From: DASRHK01 sp963776465
GTDB lineage: Bacteria; Pseudomonadota; Gammaproteobacteria; Nevskiales; Nevskiaceae
Assembly: GCA_963776465.1 (NCBI GenBank)
Contig: CAVZMV010000002.1
Coordinates: forward strand, 2,790,001 to 2,854,000
Direction of reading: 5' to 3'
DNA: 64,000 nt
Shown: one piece after another, positions 16,864-25,779 of the stretch
Layout of the letters: each line of letters starts with the position of its first letter
Position numbering within the stretch: the stretch's first letter is position 1
Program-made: the position numbers and the translations under genes
Notes under the pieces: model-generated
What the model saw: only the letters and a program-made list of their open reading frames with translations
The model's database searches: none
What the model was told of the DNA's origin: nothing

Positions 16864-17910
16864 TTACTTGAAGCCCCCGGCCCCGGCAACTTTGACGGGG
16901 CGATTTTTCACAGATTCTGCGCAGGCTTGCACCAGTCCGGGACCTCGATAGATGAAGCCCGTGTAGATCTGGATCAGATCGGCGCCGGCCTGGATCCGCT
17001 CCTGGGCAGCTTCGGGCGAGGTGATGCCACCCACTCCGATCAATGGAAACCCGCGACCAACGTGCGCGCGCAGCGCGCTCACGACGGAACAGGCCTGCTT
17101 GCGCAGCGGAGCCCCCGACAGCCCACCCTTCTCCGCGGCCAGGCGCTCCCCCACCACGCCCGGCCGCGCGATGGTCGTGTTGGTGGCGATCATGCCGTCG
17201 ATGCCGCACTCGCGGGCGACATCGGCCGTCTCGGTGATCTGCGCGTGCTCCAGGTCCGGCGCGATCTTCAGCAGTAATGGGAGCTTCCGGCCATGCTGGT
17301 CGCTGAGGCGCGATCGTTCCGTCACGAGCGACGACAGCAGCTGGCGCAGCGGCTCGCGGTTCTGCAGCTCGCGCAGACCACTGGTGTTGGGCGATGAAAC
17401 GTTGACGGTTACATACGACGCCGCGGCGTAAACCTTGCGCAGACAGTGCAGGTAGTCCTCTGCGGCGCGCTCGTTGGGCGTGTCGAAGTTCTTGCCGATG
17501 TTGATGCCGAGCACGCCGCGAAAGCTGGAGCGCGCCACGCAGCCCAGCAAATGGTCGACGCCCTTGTTGTTGAAGCCGAGGCGATTGATCAGCGCCTCGT
17601 GCGCGGGCAGCCGGAACATGCGCGGCTTCGGGTTTCCCGGTTGCGCACGGGGCGTGACCGTCCCGACTTCCACGAACCCGAAGCCCAGGCGCGCCCAGGC
17701 GTCGAGGCACTCGCCGTTCTTGTCCAGACCAGCGGCAAGCCCGACGCGATTGGGGAACGTGAGGCCCATCAGTTCGACGGGATCGCTCACCGGCGCGCAG
17801 GCGAACGGCGCCGTCGCCAGGCGTGGCGCGTGGCGGAACGCGTCGATGGTCAGCTCGTGCGCGCGCTCGGCGTCCAGCGTGAACAGCAGATTGCGCGCGA
17901 GCGCGTACAA
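16864..17910 (-). CDS. pyrD: Dihydroorotate dehydrogenase (quinone), class 2
   Basis: Oxidises dihydroorotate to orotate in pyrimidine synthesis, passing electrons to the quinone pool at the inner membrane. The 348 residues include the class 2 N-terminal membrane-association helices (LYALARNLLFTLDAERAHEL), FGFVEVGTVTPRAQPGNP, and the catalytic serine segment VNVSSPNTSG. It starts with TTG at 17910, one base after the ABC1 kinase stop; no better start exists, and the N-terminus aligns with E. coli PyrD from this codon. Last gene of the fabG4-ribA-ABC1-pyrD run. Confidence 0.95.
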   Translation of the reverse strand: MYALARNLLFTLDAERAHELTIDAFRHAPRLATAPFACAPVSDPVELMGLTFPNRVGLAAGLDKNGECLDAWARLGFGFVEVGTVTPRAQPGNPKPRMFRLPAHEALINRLGFNNKGVDHLLGCVARSSFRGVLGINIGKNFDTPNERAAEDYLHCLRKVYAAASYVTVNVSSPNTSGLRELQNREPLRQLLSSLVTERSRLSDQHGRKLPLLLKIAPDLEHAQITETADVARECGIDGMIATNTTIARPGVVGERLAAEKGGLSGAPLRKQACSVVSALRAHVGRGFPLIGVGGITSPEAAQERIQAGADLIQIYTGFIYRGPGLVQACAESVKNRPVKVAGAGGFK

Positions 17911-17911
17911 C

Positions 17912-19909
17912 CTAGCCCTGCTCCAGCACGGCGGTCGAAGGCGGTGCCAGCCGGTCGCGCAGCAGCTTGGGCAGTGGCAGCAACCGGGCCATGCGCCCGC
18001 GCCAGAACGAGACTTCCGCGCGCATCACATCGCGCGTGAGCTTCCAGGGCAGACGCGCGACGCCGAAGGTCAGATCCACCAGCAGCAGGCGCTTCGGCGA
18101 CTTCTCGTAGAGCGTGCCGAAGCTTCCGGCCGCGGCCATCAGCGCGCGCGACAGGTGCAGGTACTCGCGCTTGATCACCACCCCCGAGTGCTGCGTGTTC
18201 GACATCAGGTGCAGGATCGTCTGCCCGCGCACGTGCAATCCCTTCATGCCGCCCCGCCGCAGCTCGCCGAAGAAGTTGCGCCGGGTCAGCGGCGTCACGC
18301 CCTTCTTGTCGAGCGTCTCCTGCAGCGCCGCGCGGATCTCGTCGCGACGCACGAGGTTCTCCTCGGGAGCGGTGCTGATCTTGATCAGCGCCTCGGTCAG
18401 CAGGTCCAGATCGGCGGTGATCGCGCCGGTCAGGTACTCCCACACCGCGCGCCACTTGCCTTCGAGCGGAACGACATTGCCCCAGTCGATCAGGTGCAGC
18501 GCGCCGTCGGATCCGATCATGATGTTTCCGGGATGCAGATCGCCGTGCATCTCCTGGTACATGAAGATGTGCGACAGCACCGTGTAGAGCAGCTGCTGCG
18601 CGACCTGGCTCTGGAACCGGCGCCGCTCGCGCTTGGGCAGGCGCGCGAGCGCCTTGCCCAGGCTGGTCGCGTCGGCGAGGTACTCCATCTCGATGATGCG
18701 GCTCGACGAGCCGTAGAGCCGCGGCACGCTCCACGCCCGGCTGTTCAGGCTGCGGATGAAGAAGCGCTCGTGGTTGCGCGCCTCCTCGGCGAAGTCCAGC
18801 TCCTGCGTGAAGCCGGCGATGAACTCGTCGACCTGCTCCTGCAGCGCGCGCAGGAACGGCGCGAGCTTGGTGTGCGGCGCCCAGTACTGGCTCGACATGA
18901 TCGCCAGGCCCAGCACCATCTTGCCGATCAGGAACTCGCGGTCGATGTTGTGGCGACCGACCTTGATCACCACCGGTCGCAGCACCTCGACGCCTTCCTC
19001 GATGAACGGCTTCTTGGCGACGTAGACCGAGCCGATCGAGCCGGAGCGCACCGGGCGCGCCGGGTCGAAGCCCATGTAAAGCTCGTGCGGCGCCTTGCCG
19101 TGGCATTCGTGGAAGGCCTGCAGCACTTCCTCTTCCGACATCGGCGGCACGTCTTCGTGGAACACCGCGAGCTCCGCGGCGATCTCCTCGGGCAGGAAGT
19201 CGGCGTTGGCCGCAGCCGCCTGCGCCATCTTGATGAAGAAGGGCCCGAACTCGCGGACCATCTGCGCCACGATCTTCGCCTGCGCCGCGAAATCCTTCGG
19301 GTCGGCCTGGAAGAACGGGCGGATGTAGCGGATCGCCTTGATCTGCCGGCGCACGATGGCGACGTCGCCGCGGATCAGCTGCGCGCGACGCAAGAGCTCG
19401 TTGAGCTGCCACTGATTGAAGCGCCGCCCTGCCTTGAGCAGGTTCACCACCTCCACCAGCAGCGGCTCGTAGGTGCGGATCACCAGCCGCACCATGTCGA
19501 GCGTCAGCTCGCCCAGGCCCTTGAGCTCGGGTGAGGAGAACAGCTCGTTGAAGAAGCGCCAGAACTCCTCGACGATCGCCTCCGGCACCGGTACGGGGCT
19601 GCGCTGGATCAGCTGGTCGACCACGAAGCGGATCAGCTCCTCGGTCGACTGCTCGTTGGGGATGAGCCGCTTGTGCCGCAGGTAGCGCGTGATGCGCTCG
19701 GTGGACTGGGTGACCGGATGGCGGTAAAGACCCGCGAAGATCCGGTCGATTGCCGCCGAGAGCTCGTCGCGGGTGACGTCGCGCTCGTGCGTGAGCAGGC
19801 TCACCAGCGGCACGAAGCCGCGCGAGACCTGATAGGTCTGGTAGGTCAGCGATCCAAGTTCCTTCAGAACCCCGCGCGCCTTGTCCAGGGGAGGCTGCGG
19901 CGCGTTCAT
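17912..19909 (-). CDS. ABC1/UbiB-family atypical kinase with altered motifs
   Basis: A 665-residue member of the ABC1 (ADCK/COQ8) family, whose bacterial member UbiB supports ubiquinone synthesis. Start ATG 19909 overlaps the ribA stop (ATGA). An N-terminal helical domain of about 200 residues precedes the kinase core. Three hallmark motifs differ from the family: KxGQ is KMAQ (about 227-230); the Ala-rich loop is SGSIGSVY (about 289-296), closer to a protein-kinase glycine loop; DFG is DWG (about 475-477). The lysine in VVIKVGR (about 316) and HGDLHPGN (about 455-462) are kept. The long N-terminus and the motifs suggest it is not the housekeeping UbiB. Its neighbours ribA (flavin) and pyrD (quinone-linked flavoenzyme) hint at redox or quinone biology. 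Confidence 0.88.
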   Translation of the reverse strand: MNAPQPPLDKARGVLKELGSLTYQTYQVSRGFVPLVSLLTHERDVTRDELSAAIDRIFAGLYRHPVTQSTERITRYLRHKRLIPNEQSTEELIRFVVDQLIQRSPVPVPEAIVEEFWRFFNELFSSPELKGLGELTLDMVRLVIRTYEPLLVEVVNLLKAGRRFNQWQLNELLRRAQLIRGDVAIVRRQIKAIRYIRPFFQADPKDFAAQAKIVAQMVREFGPFFIKMAQAAAANADFLPEEIAAELAVFHEDVPPMSEEEVLQAFHECHGKAPHELYMGFDPARPVRSGSIGSVYVAKKPFIEEGVEVLRPVVIKVGRHNIDREFLIGKMVLGLAIMSSQYWAPHTKLAPFLRALQEQVDEFIAGFTQELDFAEEARNHERFFIRSLNSRAWSVPRLYGSSSRIIEMEYLADATSLGKALARLPKRERRRFQSQVAQQLLYTVLSHIFMYQEMHGDLHPGNIMIGSDGALHLIDWGNVVPLEGKWRAVWEYLTGAITADLDLLTEALIKISTAPEENLVRRDEIRAALQETLDKKGVTPLTRRNFFGELRRGGMKGLHVRGQTILHLMSNTQHSGVVIKREYLHLSRALMAAAGSFGTLYEKSPKRLLLVDLTFGVARLPWKLTRDVMRAEVSFWRGRMARLLPLPKLLRDRLAPPSTAVLEQG

Positions 19910-20505
19910 CCGCTGCTCAACAGGTGCCCGAGCTTGTCGGCCTTGGTGTGCAGGTAGCCCTCGTTGTGCGGATTGCGGCCGCAATGCATCGGGATGCGCT
20001 CGACCACGTCGATCTGCGATTTCTGCAGCGCCTCGACCTTGCGCGGGTTGTTGGTCATCAGGCGCACCTGCGTCAGCCCGAGGTCACGCAGGATTTCCAC
20101 CGCGCCCTGGTAGTCGCGCAGGTCGGCCGGGAACCCGAGATGCGCATTGGCCTCCACCGTGTCGGCGCCGTGATCCTGCAACGCGTAGGCGCGGATCTTG
20201 TTGGCAAGGCCAATGCCCCGACCTTCCTGCCGGAGATAGAGCACGGCGCCGCGGCCTTCCGTGGCGATGCGCTGCAGCGCGTGCTCGAGCTGGAAGCCGC
20301 AGTCGCAGCGCAGGGAGAACAGCGCGTCGCCGGTGAGGCATTCGGAGTGGATGCGCACCAGCGGCGCTGCGCCGGAGAGGTCCCCCAGCGTCAGCGCCAG
20401 GTGCTCCTTGCCCCCGGCGGCCTGGTACACGGTCATCGCGAATTCGGCGAAGGGCGTCGGCAGACTCGCCGTCGCCACCGGACGCAGCGGTGCCGGGCTT
20501 TCCAC
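19906..20505 (-). CDS. ribA: GTP cyclohydrolase II
   Basis: First step of riboflavin synthesis: opens GTP to a diaminopyrimidine, formate and pyrophosphate. The zinc site CLTGDALFSLRCDC and the RQEGRGIGL active-site segment are intact, with PMHCGRNPHNEGYL at the C-terminus. I place the start at GTG 20505 (ESPAPLRPVATASLPTPFAEF) because LPTPFAEF aligns with the N-terminus of E. coli RibA; this gives 199 residues against 196. Overlaps the ABC1 gene by 4 bases and follows fabG4 by 23. Confidence 0.94.
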   Translation of the reverse strand: MESPAPLRPVATASLPTPFAEFAMTVYQAAGGKEHLALTLGDLSGAAPLVRIHSECLTGDALFSLRCDCGFQLEHALQRIATEGRGAVLYLRQEGRGIGLANKIRAYALQDHGADTVEANAHLGFPADLRDYQGAVEILRDLGLTQVRLMTNNPRKVEALQKSQIDVVERIPMHCGRNPHNEGYLHTKADKLGHLLSSG

Positions 20506-20528
20506 GGCTCGCTTCGCCGTCGCCAATC

Positions 20529-21950
20529 TCAGGCTCCGAAGAAGTTCTGTCCGCACACGCGCAGCGTGCGGCCGTTCACACCCGCGGCGTACGGGCTCGA
20601 CAGGAACATCACCGCCTCGGCGATATCGGAAGGCAGGCCGCCCTGAGAAAGCGCCGCCAGGCGACGGCCGGCTTCGCGCGGGCCGAACGGCATCTGCGCG
20701 GTCATCTGCGTCTCGATGAAGCCCGGCGCGACGGCATTCACGGCGCCGCCCTTCCCCGCCATCTCCTCGGCCAGCGCCGCGACGTAGCCGATGATGCCCG
20801 CCTTGGTCGCGCCGTAGTTGGTCTGTCCGGCGTTGCCGCCGATGCCGCCGATCGACGAGATGCAGACCATGCGGGCGCCGGGCTTCAATGCACTCGTCAT
20901 CAGCTTCTCGTTCATCCGCAGGATCGATGCGAGATTGACCTGCAGCACCATGTCCCACAAGTGCGGCGCCATGTTGCGCAGCATCTTGTCGCGCGTGACG
21001 CCGGCGTTGTGCACGACGATGTCCAGACCGGCGTCCGTCACCGCCTTGGCGATGCTGGCGGGAGCGTCCTTGGCCGTGATGTCGATGCCCAGCCCGCTGC
21101 CGCCGACCTTGCTCATCGACTCCGCGAGGGCGCCTTCCTGGCTCGGATGGTCCACCCCGACGATCCGCGCGCCTTCGCGCGCCAGGACCTCGGCGATCGA
21201 GGCGCCGATCCCGCGCGCCGCACCGGTGACCAGGGCCGTCTTGCCGGCGAGCGTTTGCGCCCAGCTGCGCGACGCCGCGCTGCGCGCAGCACCGCCGACG
21301 CGCAGCACCTGTCCGCTGACGAACGCGGAGTGGCGTGACAGGAAGAACCGCACCGCGCCCGCGAGATTCTTCTCGCCGTCAGGGTCCAGCTCGATGAGAT
21401 TGACCGTGCTGCCCTTGCGACCGATTTCCTTGCCGAGGCTGCGCACGAACCCGGGCAGCGCGGCGGCGGCCGCAGCGGCTCCAGGAGTCGGCGTGGCGGC
21501 GGGCACGCGGCCGACAACCAGCACGCGGCCGTTGGACGGCAGCGCGGCGACGTGGGGCTGGATGAAGTCGTACAGCTCGCGCAGCTGATCGGGACCCTTC
21601 ATGCCGGTGGCGTCGAACACCAGCGCGAACGAGCGATCGGCGCCTTCCGCTGCTTGCGGGTTGCCTGCCAGATTGAGCTTGAGCTCTCCGGCGGCCTGCT
21701 TGAGCTGCAGAAGTCCGGCGTGCTCGGTCATGACGCGCAGCGACGCGCCGGCCTCGTGCAGGGCGCTCAGCAGCGGACCGCTGACCTGCGCGGTGGACGA
21801 GGCGCCCACCAGCACGGCCTGGCCCTCGAAGGGCCGTTCCTGCCAGGGGGCTTCGGGCCGCGCCAGGCGCGGCGGTGTGGGCAGGCCGAACATTTCGAGC
21901 ATGGACTTGCCCCAACCGGACTGGGACAGCTCGAGATAGCGGTCGTTCAT
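20529..21950 (-). CDS. High-molecular-weight 3-oxoacyl-ACP/CoA reductase (FabG4 type)
   Basis: A 473-residue two-domain SDR. The N-terminal half (about 1-225) is a degenerate Rossmann domain, and the C-terminal half is a full FabG with TGAARGIG, the NAG motif (HNAGVTRDK), and the catalytic SSIGGIGGNAGQTNYGATK. This matches the mycobacterial FabG4 group, which prefers NADH and acts on CoA or ACP thioesters, so a role in fatty-acid or storage-lipid turnover is likely. ATG at 21950 follows GGAGCGACG. First gene of a four-gene minus-strand run. Confidence 0.92.
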   Translation of the reverse strand: MNDRYLELSQSGWGKSMLEMFGLPTPPRLARPEAPWQERPFEGQAVLVGASSTAQVSGPLLSALHEAGASLRVMTEHAGLLQLKQAAGELKLNLAGNPQAAEGADRSFALVFDATGMKGPDQLRELYDFIQPHVAALPSNGRVLVVGRVPAATPTPGAAAAAAALPGFVRSLGKEIGRKGSTVNLIELDPDGEKNLAGAVRFFLSRHSAFVSGQVLRVGGAARSAASRSWAQTLAGKTALVTGAARGIGASIAEVLAREGARIVGVDHPSQEGALAESMSKVGGSGLGIDITAKDAPASIAKAVTDAGLDIVVHNAGVTRDKMLRNMAPHLWDMVLQVNLASILRMNEKLMTSALKPGARMVCISSIGGIGGNAGQTNYGATKAGIIGYVAALAEEMAGKGGAVNAVAPGFIETQMTAQMPFGPREAGRRLAALSQGGLPSDIAEAVMFLSSPYAAGVNGRTLRVCGQNFFGA

Positions 21951-22148
21951 CGTCGCTCCGCGGCGTTGAAGTGGAGGGTGCTGGAGATTGATTTATTATC
22001 GCAGCAAGAGGCCGGTCGCGCCCACAAAGAACCCGCGAACGCGACGCGGATCGCGTGTCCGCGATGGCCGGCACTTGGCTACAATTGCCGCGCAAAGCCG
22101 CTGTCGTCCCGATAAAGATGTCTCAATGATTAGAAACGGAGAGTCCAG

Positions 22149-23168
22149 ATGGCGAGTCCCAAGGGTCTGATCGTCGTCGGCGCCACGCTCGTCGCCGCCG
22201 TGGGCGTTTACTTCGGGCTGAACAAGCTGATGCCGAAGCACGAGGAGAAGGGAGAGCTCCCCGCGATCACCGCTCAGGCGGACGAAGTCTTCTCCAAGAC
22301 GATCTCGGCAAACGAGCCGTTGCCGGAGCCTGCGGCACCGCCGCCGACCGCCGCGCCACCGCCGCCGACCGAGGTCGCGCAGAATGATCCGTCGGCCGCG
22401 TCTGCGGCGACTGAGCCGACCTCGACTCCCCCGCCGGCCGCAGAGCCTGCACCTGCCACGACACAGCCTTCGGCTGCACCGACGCCCGCTCCATCACCTG
22501 CACCTGCGGCGACACCGCCTCCAGCGCCGGCCGCCACCACGACGCCTGCTGAGCCGTCGCCGAAAGCCGAGCCGTCACCAAAGTCATCGGGTTCGCAGCC
22601 CTTGCTCGTTCCAGAGCCCGCACCGATGCCGGAGCCAGCTGCCAAGCCCGCACCCAAGGCTGCCCCGGAAAAGCCGGCGCCCACGCCGAAACCCACGCCC
22701 ACGCCTGCGCCCGCTCCTGCAAAGGCGCCGACCCCGGCTCCTTCGCCAGCACCAGCACCGGCAAAGGCACCGGCCCCAGCAGCTGCGCCTTCGACGACTG
22801 CCACTGCACCTGCTCCGGCGCCCAAGAAAGCGCCCGCAGAGACCAGCAGCCGTTGGTGGGGGGATCCCAAGGAGCAGGATCCGCGTCGCCTGAACCTTTC
22901 CTATGCAGGCCAGGCTGCAGGACAGAAAGCGATCGCGCTGCTGTTCTCCGGCAGCTTCGTCAGCGCGGGCGTGGCCAACTGGATCAAGGTGACGGACGCG
23001 AGCGGCAAGCCCGCGGGCGGCCACTGGGAGCTCGGCACCAGCCCAAAGATGCTCATGTTCAAAGGCATGACGCCTGGCCGCTACACGGTCACGCTCTCGC
23101 CCGACCTCAAGGACGCGCAGGGCAAGCTGCTGGGACGCAAGCTCAGCGGCCCCGTCACCGTCCAGTAA
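22149..23168 (+). CDS. Ala/Pro-rich membrane-anchored envelope protein
   Basis: 339 residues in three parts: an N-terminal membrane anchor (about 5-23, GLIVVGATLVAAVGVYFGL), a roughly 180-residue low-complexity linker of Pro, Ala, Glu and Thr (about 55-235), and a C-terminal domain of about 100 residues with strand-rich sequence (NLSYAGQAAGQKAIALLFSG, PGRYTVTLSPDL) resembling a bacterial Ig-like sandwich. GGAGAG precedes the ATG. The architecture suggests a periplasm-spanning spacer presenting a binding domain, as in TonB-like or FtsN-like proteins, but I do not recognise the family. A perfect terminator follows. Confidence 0.82.
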   Translation: MASPKGLIVVGATLVAAVGVYFGLNKLMPKHEEKGELPAITAQADEVFSKTISANEPLPEPAAPPPTAAPPPPTEVAQNDPSAASAATEPTSTPPPAAEPAPATTQPSAAPTPAPSPAPAATPPPAPAATTTPAEPSPKAEPSPKSSGSQPLLVPEPAPMPEPAAKPAPKAAPEKPAPTPKPTPTPAPAPAKAPTPAPSPAPAPAKAPAPAAAPSTTATAPAPAPKKAPAETSSRWWGDPKEQDPRRLNLSYAGQAAGQKAIALLFSGSFVSAGVANWIKVTDASGKPAGGHWELGTSPKMLMFKGMTPGRYTVTLSPDLKDAQGKLLGRKLSGPVTVQ

Positions 23169-23182
23169 CACGCTACAGACCC

Positions 23183-23223
23183 GAGGCCGTTCGCGCGTCA
23201 CGCGTGAACGGCCTCACCTTTTT
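23183..23223 (+). terminator. Strong intrinsic terminator
   Basis: Arms GAGGCCGTTC (23183-23192) and GAACGGCCTC (23206-23215), with an inner CGCG/CGCG pairing, are followed by ACC and a run of five T. The T-run touches the ATG of the next gene at 23224, leaving no room for a normal ribosome site there. Confidence 0.85.
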
Positions 23224-23921
23224 ATGACGACCCTCTTCCTCGTCCGTCACGGCCAGGCCTCGTTCGGAAAGCACAACTACGACGTGTTGTCGAGCTCGGG
23301 GTGCGCCAGAGCGAAATTCTCGGCCGCCACTGGTCTGGACTGGCTCCAAGGTTCGATGCGGCCTACTGCGGCGCAATGGCCCGCCAGCGCCGTACCGGCG
23401 AGGAGACGCTCCGCGCATTGCCGCAGACCGAACTGCCGCTCCAGGAGCACGCGGGCTTCAACGAGTACAGCGCCGACGCCGTGATCCGCGCGTACCTGCC
23501 GCTCATCGCTCGCGAGCATCCGGAGTTCTCGCTCGAGCGCCGTGAGCTGTTCTCCGATCGCGCCCGCTTCCAGCAGTTCTTCGAGATGATCGTCGGTGCC
23601 TGGATCGCCCAGCGCCCGCACGCCGAAGCGGGGCTGCAGACCTGGGAGGATTTCTGCGCGCGCTGCGTCGCGGGGCTCAAGGAGGTTGCGCCTCGCGACG
23701 CCGACAACGTCGTCGTGTTCACCTCCGGCGGCGTCATCACCGCCGCGCTGCGCGAGGCGCTCAAGCTCGACGATCACAATGCCTTCCGCTGCAACTGGCG
23801 CGTCTGGAATGCCAGCGTGCATCGCTTCCACCTTGGGCGCCGCGGGCTGGCTCTGCTGGAGTTCAACAACGTCACGCACCTCGAGCTGGCGCGCGATCCG
23901 CAGCTGCTGACACATCGCTAG
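23224..23921 (+). CDS. Histidine phosphatase superfamily protein, frameshifted as read
   Basis: Phosphoglycerate-mutase-like fold with catalytic LVRHGQA at residues 6-12. After HNYDVLS the frame breaks near 23292; the continuation (VRQSEILGRHWSGL onward) runs one base out of phase. Adding one base in TCGAGCTCGG restores LSELGVRQSE and a 232-residue protein. The second catalytic histidine region (FTSGGVITAAL) is intact. The substrate is unknown; family members hydrolyse small phosphates or phosphoproteins. The ATG directly follows a terminator. The phosphotransferase and SDR genes follow closely. Confidence 0.87.
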
Positions 23922-23930
23922 AATCCGGCC

Positions 23931-24992
23931 ATGACGAGCATCGACCAGCCCGGCGAGGTCCGCGACGAGAACCAGTTCGATCCGCAGCGGATCATTCCGT
24001 TCCTGCGCAGCCAGATTGCGGATTTGCCGCATGGCACAGCCGAGCTCAAGCAGTTCCAGGGCGGCGCCAGCAACGTCACCTACCTGCTCAAGATCGGCGA
24101 TCGCGAGATGATCCTGCGCCGGCCGCCTGCAGGCACCAAGGCCAAGACCGCGCACGACATGGGGCGCGAGTTCAGGATCATGACGGCGCTGCACCCGGTG
24201 TTCCCGTGCCCGCGTCCGCTGGCCTATTGCGAGGACGAATCGCTGATCGGCAGCACCTTCTACGTGATGGAGAAGCTGACCGGCGTGATCCTGCGTCGCG
24301 ATCCGCCCAAGGGCGTCACCTACTCTCCGGAGCAGGCGCGCAAGCTGTGCCTGAACCTGCTCGACACGCAGATCCGCTTGCACACCGTCGATTACGACGC
24401 CGCCGGTCTTGGCGACCTGGGCAAACCCCAGGGCTACGTCGAGCGCCAGGTCAACGGCTGGTGCGAGCGCTTCGAAAAGGCGTGGACCGACGACGTGCCG
24501 AAGTGCGAAGCGCTGATGGCCTGGCTCAAGGCACATCGCCCGCCCGATTCGCAGAAGCCGGGGATCATCCACAACGACTACCGGTTCGACAACGTGGTGC
24601 TCGATCCGAATGACAACCTCACCATCGTCGGCGTGCTGGACTGGGAGATGGCGACGCTCGGCGATCCGCTGATGGACCTGGGCTCGTCGCTCGCGTACTG
24701 GGTGCAGGCGAGCGACACCCAGCAGATGCAGGCGCTGCGCATGCAGCCGTCGACGCTGCCCGGCATGCTCACGCGCGAGGAGATCATGCAGCACTACGGT
24801 GAGAACACCGGCGTGCAGATCCGCAACGCGGATTGGTACTACGTCTTCGGATTGTTCCGGCTCGCAGTCATCGCGCAGCAGATCTACTACCGCTGGAAGC
24901 TGGGGCAGACGAAGAACCCGCGGTTCCAGGCCTTCGGCATCTTCGTGTCCGTGCTCGCGCAAGTCGCGGACAAAGTCATCTCCAAGCACTGA
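23931..24992 (+). CDS. APH-family phosphotransferase (ACAD10/FadE36-like)
   Basis: A 353-residue kinase-fold protein of the aminoglycoside-phosphotransferase family, in the branch linked with acyl-CoA dehydrogenases (ACAD10 N-terminal domain type), rather than drug resistance. Conserved features: FQGGASNVTYLL (nucleotide loop), MILRRPP (lysine replaced by Arg-rich segment), the catalytic HNDYRFDN and the metal-binding LDWEMATLGDPLMD. ACAD10-type kinases are proposed to phosphorylate hydroxyacyl-CoAs before dehydration. An SDR follows by 8 bases, consistent with hydroxyacyl or 4-hydroxy-fatty-acid catabolism. Confidence 0.9.
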   Translation: MTSIDQPGEVRDENQFDPQRIIPFLRSQIADLPHGTAELKQFQGGASNVTYLLKIGDREMILRRPPAGTKAKTAHDMGREFRIMTALHPVFPCPRPLAYCEDESLIGSTFYVMEKLTGVILRRDPPKGVTYSPEQARKLCLNLLDTQIRLHTVDYDAAGLGDLGKPQGYVERQVNGWCERFEKAWTDDVPKCEALMAWLKAHRPPDSQKPGIIHNDYRFDNVVLDPNDNLTIVGVLDWEMATLGDPLMDLGSSLAYWVQASDTQQMQALRMQPSTLPGMLTREEIMQHYGENTGVQIRNADWYYVFGLFRLAVIAQQIYYRWKLGQTKNPRFQAFGIFVSVLAQVADKVISKH

Positions 24993-25000
24993 GAAATCCC

Positions 25001-25777
25001 ATGTCAACGAAACTCTTCGATCTCACCGGCCGCGTCGCGCTCATCACCGGCTCCTCGCGCGGCATTGGCGAAGCGACGGCCCGGCTCTTCGCCGAGCAAG
25101 GCGCGCAGGTGATCCTGTCTTCGCGCAAGGCCGAGGATCTGGAGAAGGTCAAGGCGAAGATCATCGCGGCCGGCGGCAAAGCCGTGGTGATGGCCGCTCA
25201 CGCAGGAACGTCTGCGGACATCCAGCGCCTGATCGGCGACATCGGCCAGCAGTTCGGGCGCCTCGACATCCTCGTCAACAACGCAGCGACCAATCCGTAC
25301 TTCGGTCACGTCTCCGACACCGACATGGGCATGGTCGACAAGACCATCCAGGTGAACGTGCGCGGCTACTTCGAGCTCTCCGCCCTGGCCAGCAAGCTGA
25401 TGAAGAAGGGCGGGAGCGGCAGCATCATCAACGTCGCCAGCATCAACGGCGTGAAGCCCGGCATGGGCCAGGGCATCTACTCGATCACCAAGGCCGCGGT
25501 GATCAACATGACGCAGTCGTTCGCCAAGGAGTGCGCGCCGTGGAAGGTGCGCGTCAACGCCGTGCTGCCGGGACTCACCGACACCAAGTTCGCGTCCGCG
25601 CTGACCAAGAACGAGGCGATCCTGAAATCCGCGCTGCAGCAGATCCCGCTCGGACGCATGGCGCAGCCCGAGGAGATCGCGCCGGCGATCCTGTTCCTGG
25701 CCTCCGACGCCGCCAGCTACGTCACCGGCACCACGCTGACGGTCGACGGCGGCATCATCGGCGGCGGCGGCCTGTAG
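25001..25777 (+). CDS. SDR family oxidoreductase
   Basis: A 258-residue classical short-chain dehydrogenase: TGSSRGIG cofactor loop, NNAATNPYFG, the catalytic SINGVKPGMGQGIYSITK (Ser, Tyr and Lys), and a C-terminal GTTLTVDGGII. The close match to mammalian DHRS4-like and actinobacterial SDRs seen next to ACAD10-type kinases supports a 3-hydroxyacyl or ketone substrate, but this is not proven. ATG at 25001, 8 bases after the kinase stop; probably the same transcript. Uup begins 2 bases after its stop. Confidence 0.92.
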   Translation: MSTKLFDLTGRVALITGSSRGIGEATARLFAEQGAQVILSSRKAEDLEKVKAKIIAAGGKAVVMAAHAGTSADIQRLIGDIGQQFGRLDILVNNAATNPYFGHVSDTDMGMVDKTIQVNVRGYFELSALASKLMKKGGSGSIINVASINGVKPGMGQGIYSITKAAVINMTQSFAKECAPWKVRVNAVLPGLTDTKFASALTKNEAILKSALQQIPLGRMAQPEEIAPAILFLASDAASYVTGTTLTVDGGIIGGGGL

Positions 25778-25779
25778 CC

